Below the pieces are notes generated by a model, which did no database searches, was not told where the DNA came from, and saw only the letters and a list, made by a program, of their open reading frames with translations. A DNA stretch of 64,000 bases from Caulobacter sp. 17J80-11 (GTDB lineage Bacteria > Pseudomonadota > Alphaproteobacteria > Caulobacterales > Caulobacteraceae), in NCBI RefSeq assembly GCF_014349105.1, contig NZ_JACSJI010000014.1:1-64000 (forward strand), given 5' to 3'. Within the stretch, counting starts at the first letter, position 1. The number at the start of each line of letters is the position of its first letter. This document shows positions 58,356 to 64,000 of the stretch, in pieces. The position numbers and the translations under genes were made by a program.

Positions 58356-59759
58356 TTAGCCGCGGCGTGAAGCGCGTTCGGCCGGGCGCAGGGCCTCGGT
58401 GTCGGCGGCGGCGGTCTTCAGGGTCTCGCCGCCCTCGTCGACGTGGTTGCGCTTCTTGGCGATCAGGGCGTCGATGCGCGCCTTCTGCATCTTGAACGCC
58501 GCCAGGTCGCGGCCGCCCAGGATGGTGCCCTGGGGCACCTTGGCGCCCTTCGGGTTGACGCGCTTGCCCTGGAACCAGACCTCGTGGTGCAGGTGCGGGC
58601 CGGTCGAGCGGCCGGTGGTGCCGACATAGCCGATCAGCTGGCCCTGGCGGACCCGGGTACCGGCCTTGATGCCCGCGCCGAAGCGCGACATGTGGGCATA
58701 GCCGGTCTCCCACCCGCCGGAGTGGCGGATGCGCACCCAGTTGCCGTAGCCGCCCCAGCGGCGCGCCTCGACCACGACGCCGTCGCCGGCGGCCAGGATC
58801 GGGGTGCCGGTGCCGGCCGCGAAGTCGATGCCCTGGTGCATCTTGGCGTAGCCCAGGATCGGGTGGCGGCGCATGCCGAAGCCCGAGCTCATGCGCGCGC
58901 CGTCGACCGGGGTGCGCAGCAGGAAGCCGCGAATGTTCTTGCCGGTCTCGTCGAAGTACTGGGGCGTCGAGCTGCCCGACGGGGTGAAGCGGTAGAAGCG
59001 GGCCGGGCCGCCCTTGGCGTCGATCTCGGCGAACAGCAGATCGCCTGTCTCGATGGTGCGGCCGCTCTCGGTGACCTTGCGGTCGAACACCATGGTGAAG
59101 CCGTCGCCGGCCTTGATGTCGCGGCTGAAGTCCAGCTTGTGGGAGAACAGCTTGACCGTCTGGCCGACAACCTTGGAGTTGGCCCCCAGCGCCGCGGCCG
59201 AGGCGGACAGCGAGCCATGGATTTCGCCGTCGGCGACCGTGGTCTCGTCGGAAATCTTCTCTTCCAGCTCGCGCAGCTTCATCGCGCCGTCGAAGCTGCG
59301 CGACAGGGTCAGCGACTTGGCCGGGCCGGTGCGCATGGTCAGGCCGATCAGGCGCGCGGAGCCGCCGCGGCCTTCGCGCGGCTTGGCGATGGCGGCCTCG
59401 AAGGCGAGGCCCGCCTTGACGTTGACGGTGTCGACGGCGCTGGCCAGGGCCTGAACGGCCGCGCTGGCGTCTTCGGCCGGCACGCCGGTGCGGCGCACGG
59501 CGTCCTCGAGCGTTTCGCCGCGACGCACCTTCACCGGCACGCTTTCCGGCCGGTCCAGGCCGGGGCGCGTCTCCGCCGAGGCGAAGGCCTGGGCTTCCAG
59601 CGCCGACAGCGCGGCGGCGGTCAGCGGCGGCTTCGGCTCTTCGACGTCGAAGGGCTGGAACACGCGCCACGTCAGGGCGGCCACCGCGATCGCGGCCGCG
59701 GCCGTGAGCACGTGGGGCGCGAAGCGCAGCGGTCGGCGGCGTGGATCGAACTGAGCCAT
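58356..59759 (-). CDS. M23 family metallopeptidase
   Basis: This 467-residue protein has one N-terminal membrane helix (VLTAAAAIAVAALTWRVF), a long coiled and OB-like periplasmic region, and a C-terminal M23 (LytM-like) domain: SSGFGMRRHPILGYAKMHQG, HQGIDFAAGTGTPI and GPHLHHEVWFQGK (zinc and catalytic histidines). All active-site residues are present, so it can cut peptidoglycan cross-links. Start at 59759 (MAQFDPRRRPLRF) is preferred to an ATG 45 bases upstream. Confidence 0.92.
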   Translation of the reverse strand: MAQFDPRRRPLRFAPHVLTAAAAIAVAALTWRVFQPFDVEEPKPPLTAAALSALEAQAFASAETRPGLDRPESVPVKVRRGETLEDAVRRTGVPAEDASAAVQALASAVDTVNVKAGLAFEAAIAKPREGRGGSARLIGLTMRTGPAKSLTLSRSFDGAMKLRELEEKISDETTVADGEIHGSLSASAAALGANSKVVGQTVKLFSHKLDFSRDIKAGDGFTMVFDRKVTESGRTIETGDLLFAEIDAKGGPARFYRFTPSGSSTPQYFDETGKNIRGFLLRTPVDGARMSSGFGMRRHPILGYAKMHQGIDFAAGTGTPILAAGDGVVVEARRWGGYGNWVRIRHSGGWETGYAHMSRFGAGIKAGTRVRQGQLIGYVGTTGRSTGPHLHHEVWFQGKRVNPKGAKVPQGTILGGRDLAAFKMQKARIDALIAKKRNHVDEGGETLKTAAADTEALRPAERASRRG

Positions 59760-60066
59760 CGGTCCCCGTCGGCTAACGGCCCCGCGTTCGGCGGCGGCCT
59801 TCACTGAAAATCGGACTACGGTATCCCGTCCAGGTTACCGTCGGATGGAAGCATGGCGTTTAGAAACCGTTAACCGCAAGGCTTTTTTGAAGTTAACGGT
59901 GGTGTTTGCTGCCTTTTCGCGTGAAGGGCGAGCCACCCGCTTCCACGTACATTGATGGACCAAACCGCTCGACGGCGCGCGGGACACGCCGTCGCAGGGG
60001 CTATATGGTGCCGCTTGAACGGTTCGTGCGTTACCATTCCGCCCGAATTGAGGACCTCCCGCGGCC
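59760..60066. promoter_or_regulatory. Divergent region between M23 gene and ydbH
   Basis: About 305 bases without a gene. GTTAAC-type bases occur twice (around 59869 and 59893). It should contain both divergent promoters. I see no confident hexamers. Confidence 0.4.
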
Positions 60067-63000
60067 TTGAGCGACAACGGCGCTTCCAGACCCTCCACCT
60101 CGCCCGCCGCGCGTCAGCGCGCGGCGCGAGGTCGCGACTGGGGCCGGACCAGCCTGCAGGTGCTGGCGGTGGCGGCGTTCGGATTCGCGGCCGTGGCGGG
60201 CGCGGCCTGGCTGGGACGCCGGGAGATCGCGCGCGACGCCCTGGTCGGCTGGCTGGACCAGCGCGGCATCGAGGCCGAGGTCGGGATCGAGCGGCTCGAC
60301 TTCGACGGCTTCACCGGGACCGTGCGGGCCGGCTCGGCGAGTGATCCTGACTTCATGGCCCAGCGGGTCGAGGTCGACATGACCGTGGCCATGCCTTGGG
60401 ACAAGGGCGGCCTGGGCGTGAAGCCGCGGCGGGTGCGCCTGGTGAAGCCGGTGATCAAGGCCGAGCTGCAGGACGGCGAGCTGAAGTTCGGCTCGCTGGA
60501 TCCCCTGGTGAAGGAGTTCCTGGCCAAGCCGCCCAAGCCCGAGGAGCACGGGCCGCTGGTGCTGGTCGAGGACGGCCAGCTGCGGCTGACCACGCCCTAT
60601 GGGCGCCTGCGGGCCCGCGGCGACGCCACCATCGACGACGGCCAGCTGCTGCGGCTGGACGCGCGGCTGCCGGCCGCCAGGCTGACCGGCAAGGCGCTGG
60701 CGGGGGACCTGCAGGGCGGCGAGCTGCACGCCACCAAGACCGGCGACCGCCTGCACGTGCGGGCCGACGCGGCGGTGGGCGAGTGGGTGTCCGAGGCGCT
60801 CGACCTGGAGGACGCGCGGGTCGAGTTCGAGGGCGACTTCCCCTATCCGGACCTGAAGAAGCGCCGCGGCGACGGCACGGTGCGGATGAACCTGGCGGTG
60901 AAGGCCGACGCGGCCGGCGCCGGCGACACCCAGACGACCGGCGACGAGCTGAACCTGCGCTTTGACGGGCGGGTCAGCGGCTGGCTGGAGAACTTCCGTC
61001 TGATCGGCCAGGCGGCCGCCGTCGGCCGGGTCGAGAGCTATTCGGCCGGATCGTTCGACGGGCGCGGCGGGCGCTTCGAGGCGACCGCCAGGGCGCTGGA
61101 GTTGACGCGGACCAAGGACGGCCTCGACTGGCGGGCTCAAGGGGGCGTGACCCTGGCGACCGCTCAGGCGCGCCGGGACTCCACCTTCCTGGAGGGCGCG
61201 CGGTTGGACCTGACCGACGCCCGGTTCGCCGGCCGCGGCGCCAAGGGCCTCGAGGGCGTCTTCCGGGTGGGGCTGAACGCCAAGCGGGTCGCGGACGGCG
61301 ATCTGTCGCTGGGCGGGGTGACCGGCGCCCTGCGCGGCGACCTGCGCGCGGGCGAGGCTTTCCTGCTGACCCTGGACGGCGGCGTTTCGGCCGCGCACGG
61401 GGCCTGGACCGGTCTCGGCCCGGCGAAGACCGGCGACGTGGCCGAGCTCGGCGCGCTGAAGCAGGCGCTGGGCGATTTCAAGCTCTCCGCGCCGGGCCTG
61501 TCGATCGAGGCCGGCAGCCCGGGCACAAGCGTGGCCCTGACCGCGCCGGTGCGCCTGGCCGCGGCCTCCGGCGGGCAGGCGGTGCTGACCACGCGACGCC
61601 AGCCGCTCTACGCCGCCCCGGCCGAGGGCGAGGGCCGCGGGGCCTTCGACCTGGCCCTGTCGGGCGGAGCCCTGCCCAACGCCGACATCGCCGTGTCGGA
61701 TTACCGGCTGCGCTTCGACGACGCCGGCCTGAACCTCTACGCGACGACCTCCACCAGGGCCGGCTTCGATTTCGGCCCGGTCCAGGGCGGCGTGCTGCAG
61801 ACGGCCGGCCGGCTGGCCATGGCCCGCGGCGTCCTGACCTACACGCCCGACGGCTGCGCCAGCCTGTCGGCGGCGCGGCTGGAACTGGGCGAGAACGATA
61901 TGGTCGACGCCTACGGCAGCCTGTGTCCCGCCGGCGGGCCCTTGCTGCGCGTGGCCGGCGGCATCTGGTCGCTGACCGGCCGGGTCCAGCAGGCCGGCGT
62001 CACCGGCCCGTTCCTGGAAATGCGCTACGAGAACGCCGCCGGCACGATCGAAGCGACCGGCGCGGGCGAGGACGTGCGCGCCGAGATCCGGCTGGACACC
62101 GTGGGCGTGGTGGACATCGCCGCCACCCGTCGCTTCCACCCGGAGCGCGCGACCGGCCTGGTCACCCTGTCCGACGACGTCTGGCGCGGCCGGCTGGACG
62201 TGACTACGCCGCTCGGCCTGAAGCTGGGCGAGCTGTCGCTGGTCCACGACGCGGGCGCCGGGCGCGGCGAGATGCTGATCGACGTGAAGGACCTGACCTT
62301 CACCCCCGACGGCCTGCAGCCGAGCGACGTCACCCCGCTGGTCGATCCGCTCAACAAGGCGACCGGCTCGGTCGACTTCTTCGGGGCCTTCCGCTGGACC
62401 CCGCAGACCACCACCAGCGAGGGCCGGTTCACGACGCGGGGCCTCAGCTTCGAAAGCCCGGCGGGCACGGTCACCGAGCTGGAGGGCGACATCCGCTTGA
62501 CCAGCCTCACTCCGCTGACCAGCGCGCCGGACCAGAAGATCACCATCCGACGGATCGACTCCCTGGTCGCGCTCGACAACGCCACGGTCGACTTCCAGCT
62601 GCTCGGCGACATGCTGCAGATCGAGCGCGGCGACGTGGCGGCGGCCGGCGGCAAGGTGGTGCTGGAGAGCTTCAAGGTGCCCTTCGATCCGAACGCCGCC
62701 TGGGAAGGCGCGGTGGTGGTCGAGGGCGTGCGCCTGGGCGACATCGTCGAGCGCTCGGCCCTGGCCGAAGACGTCGACCTGGAGGCCCGGGTCAGCGGGC
62801 GGCTGCCGTTCGTGGTCGGCCCCGGGGGGCTGAAGTTCATCCAGGGCGAGCTGCACGCCATCGAGCCCGGGCGGCTGTCGATCCGGCGCGAGGCCCTGAC
62901 CGGGGTCAACGCGGCCGGGGGCGAGACGCCCGGCGCGCCGCCGAACGTGGCCCAGGACTTCGCCTACCAGGCGCTGGAGCACCTGAAGTTCGAGCAGCTG

Positions 63001-63288
63001 GACGCGCAGGTGAACAGCCTGCCGGGCGGCCGGCTGGGAATCCTGTTCCACATCAAGGGCGAGCACGCCCCCCCCGAGCGCAAGGAAATCACCCTGTCGC
63101 TCATGGACGTGCTGAAGAAGCGGTTCTTCGAGCGCGAGCTGCCGCTGCCGTCGGGGACCAAGATCGACTTGACCCTCGACACCACCTTCAACTTCGACCA
63201 ACTTCTCGAAGACTTCCGTGAGTTCAACCGGGCGAAGAGCGGCATGGACGGGGCGAAAACGCCGCGTTCAGGGCCGGTTCAGCCTTGA
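60067..63288 (+). CDS. ydbH: YdbH family AsmA-like envelope protein
   Basis: This 1073-residue protein is a YdbH-type, AsmA-superfamily bridge protein. One N-terminal inner-membrane helix (VLAVAAFGFAAVAGAAWLG) anchors a long periplasmic beta-groove thought to carry phospholipids to the outer membrane. The C-terminus LEQLDAQ-like FEQLDAQVNSLPGGRLGILF and the final STGTKIDLTLD-like stretch are typical. It starts at a TTG. The ynbE and ydbL genes follow on the same strand, as in enteric bacteria. Confidence 0.9.
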   Translation: MSDNGASRPSTSPAARQRAARGRDWGRTSLQVLAVAAFGFAAVAGAAWLGRREIARDALVGWLDQRGIEAEVGIERLDFDGFTGTVRAGSASDPDFMAQRVEVDMTVAMPWDKGGLGVKPRRVRLVKPVIKAELQDGELKFGSLDPLVKEFLAKPPKPEEHGPLVLVEDGQLRLTTPYGRLRARGDATIDDGQLLRLDARLPAARLTGKALAGDLQGGELHATKTGDRLHVRADAAVGEWVSEALDLEDARVEFEGDFPYPDLKKRRGDGTVRMNLAVKADAAGAGDTQTTGDELNLRFDGRVSGWLENFRLIGQAAAVGRVESYSAGSFDGRGGRFEATARALELTRTKDGLDWRAQGGVTLATAQARRDSTFLEGARLDLTDARFAGRGAKGLEGVFRVGLNAKRVADGDLSLGGVTGALRGDLRAGEAFLLTLDGGVSAAHGAWTGLGPAKTGDVAELGALKQALGDFKLSAPGLSIEAGSPGTSVALTAPVRLAAASGGQAVLTTRRQPLYAAPAEGEGRGAFDLALSGGALPNADIAVSDYRLRFDDAGLNLYATTSTRAGFDFGPVQGGVLQTAGRLAMARGVLTYTPDGCASLSAARLELGENDMVDAYGSLCPAGGPLLRVAGGIWSLTGRVQQAGVTGPFLEMRYENAAGTIEATGAGEDVRAEIRLDTVGVVDIAATRRFHPERATGLVTLSDDVWRGRLDVTTPLGLKLGELSLVHDAGAGRGEMLIDVKDLTFTPDGLQPSDVTPLVDPLNKATGSVDFFGAFRWTPQTTTSEGRFTTRGLSFESPAGTVTELEGDIRLTSLTPLTSAPDQKITIRRIDSLVALDNATVDFQLLGDMLQIERGDVAAAGGKVVLESFKVPFDPNAAWEGAVVVEGVRLGDIVERSALAEDVDLEARVSGRLPFVVGPGGLKFIQGELHAIEPGRLSIRREALTGVNAAGGETPGAPPNVAQDFAYQALEHLKFEQLDAQVNSLPGGRLGILFHIKGEHAPPERKEITLSLMDVLKKRFFERELPLPSGTKIDLTLDTTFNFDQLLEDFREFNRAKSGMDGAKTPRSGPVQP

Positions 63289-63340
63289 CCGTGTCAGATC
63301 GGGCCGTGACAACGCGCTCGGGTCCCTCAGGAGGGCGGCA

Positions 63341-63529
63341 ATGAACAAGAGACGAGTCCTGGCCCTGATGGCCGCCGGCGCCGGCGCCGTTCTGGTTTCG
63401 GCGTGCGCGCCGACGATCCACGTCAAGGTCGATCCCATCACCATCTACGCCAAGCTCGACGCCGACGTCCGCATTCGCCTGGACGACGAAGTGAAGGCGT
63501 TGATCAAGCAGAACCCCGACCTGTTCTGA
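63341..63529 (+). CDS. ynbE: YnbE family outer-membrane lipoprotein
   Basis: This is a 62-residue lipoprotein (signal MNKRRVLALMAAGAGAVLVS, then AC). The rest (VKVDPITIYAKLDADVRIRL) is the YnbE motif. In E. coli YnbE multimers stack on YdbH to complete a bridge between the membranes. CAGGAGGG before the ATG at 63341 sets the start. Confidence 0.93.
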   Translation: MNKRRVLALMAAGAGAVLVSACAPTIHVKVDPITIYAKLDADVRIRLDDEVKALIKQNPDLF

Positions 63530-63546
63530 TCCGAGGAGGAAAGGAC

Positions 63547-63909
63547 ATGAGCATGCGTACGTTCTTCGCGGGCCTGAGCGCCGCCCTGATCGGCCTGTTC
63601 GCCCTGGCCGGCGCCGCCACCGCGCAGGTGCCCAACGCCAAGGCCCTGGTCGACGCGGCCAAGGCCCAGGGCGTCGTCGGCGAGCAGTCGGACGGCTATC
63701 TGGGCTTCGTGTCCGACGGCGGCGACCCGGCCTTGAAGGCGGCGGTGGCCCAGATCAACGCCGGCCGCGGCCAGGTCTATCGCGACGCCGCGGCCAAGAC
63801 CGGCGTGAGCGCCGAGGCGGCCGGCGCGTCGTCCTTCGCCCAGCGCTTCCCCTCCATGCCCGCGGGCCAGTACTATCGGGCCGCCGACGGATCGTGGAAG
63901 CAGAAGTAA
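63547..63909 (+). CDS. ydbL: YdbL family periplasmic protein (DUF1318)
   Basis: This 120-residue protein has a signal peptide ending TAQ and a helical DUF1318 domain (AKALVDAAKAQGVVGEQSDG, then INAGRGQVYRDAAAKTGVSA). YdbL is a chaperone-like partner that controls YdbH-YnbE assembly in enteric bacteria. It is 17 bases after ynbE, in one operon. Confidence 0.93.
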   Translation: MSMRTFFAGLSAALIGLFALAGAATAQVPNAKALVDAAKAQGVVGEQSDGYLGFVSDGGDPALKAAVAQINAGRGQVYRDAAAKTGVSAEAAGASSFAQRFPSMPAGQYYRAADGSWKQK

Positions 63910-63917
63910 GGCGCACG

Positions 63918-64000
63918 ATGCGCAAGCCTGACGAGAAGCCCCGCGGCCCCGGCCCGGGGCTTTTTGTTCTCCTGGCCGGCTTTGCGGCCATTGTCGGCAT
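63918..64000 (+). CDS. Start of a possible membrane protein, cut by window edge
   Basis: An ATG nine bases after ydbL opens a frame to the window edge: MRKPDEKPRGPGPGLFVLLA then GFAAIVG. A charged start leading into a hydrophobic helix looks like a real signal anchor. A terminator-like hairpin lies inside the frame, so either the frame is chance or the hairpin does not terminate. No ribosome site is clear. Confidence 0.45.
   Translation, partial: MRKPDEKPRGPGPGLFVLLAGFAAIVG
63937..63965 (+). terminator. Terminator-like hairpin after ydbL
   Basis: AGCCCCG, an 11-base loop, CGGGGCT, then TTTT. It would end the ydbH-ynbE-ydbL transcript. It lies inside the possible coding start at 63918, so one of the two readings is probably wrong. 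Confidence 0.5.

Noticed and set aside
60031-63201. Very long open frame antisense to ydbH
   Set aside because: Same reason: a GC-driven shadow. The sense gene is in an operon with ynbE and ydbL.

Overview
The window looks like a chromosomal segment of a high-GC alphaproteobacterium, most likely a member of the Caulobacteraceae such as Phenylobacterium or Caulobacter. I infer this from the strongly GC-rich codon third positions, the type of bL36, the YdbH-YnbE-YdbL cassette, the DUF1203, DUF2092 and DUF4142 proteins, and the palindromic intergenic repeats. No species-level marker is present. Two stretches of clearly lower GC interrupt this background. Both are integrative islands in tRNA genes.

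Layout. 1-1.8 kb is the end of a type IV secretion operon (virB10 partial, virB11). A PhoD-type phosphatase and a decayed second virB11 end follow. 4.1-5.4 kb has small genes and a cold-shock gene. 5.75-18.39 kb is island 1, inserted at the 3' end of tRNA-Ser(GGA). It carries a tyrosine integrase, an AlpA-like regulator and many nuclease-fold proteins: EVE-HNH, an HUH Rep-like protein, PD-(D/E)XK, a staphylococcal-nuclease-like protein, HNH_2, HTH-NUMOD3-HNH and GIY-YIG. It also carries a MazG-like pyrophosphohydrolase. 18.6-41.5 kb is core chromosome: msrA, an OPT transporter, a type-B carboxylesterase beside a LytTR regulator, an M28 peptidase, typA/bipA, cytochrome c and a PQQ-type dehydrogenase with RTX repeats, an RND pump and its adaptor, and a PoxB-like enzyme. 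41.66-51.66 kb is island 2, inserted inside tRNA-Gly(CCC). It has an integrase, a serine resolvase, a large membrane protein of unknown function, an XRE repressor and a run of secreted proteins. 51.7-64 kb is core chromosome again: a TraB/GumN protein, OsmC, a dCTP deaminase, apaG, a lytic transglycosylase, rpmJ, an M23 peptidase and the ydbH-ynbE-ydbL operon.

How the parts relate. Island 1 is bounded by copies of the tRNA-Ser 3' end and by matching pairs of TTAGGGC arm repeats. Island 2 is bounded by a perfect 40-bp repeat that is the 5' half of tRNA-Gly. The complete tRNA gene therefore has an island-supplied 5' half and upstream region, while the probable native promoter now sits at the far end of the island. 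A third, degenerate copy of the right end lies inside island 2 near 47.8 kb, so island 2 is probably two elements in tandem.

The two islands use different integrases and different tRNAs. Both nevertheless carry the same secreted pair, a YHYH/Excalibur protein and a staphylococcal-nuclease-like protein. A conserved leader of about 65 bp precedes three genes across the two islands. This shared secreted nuclease module is the best candidate here for an undescribed system. Its role, perhaps a barrier to incoming DNA, is my inference.
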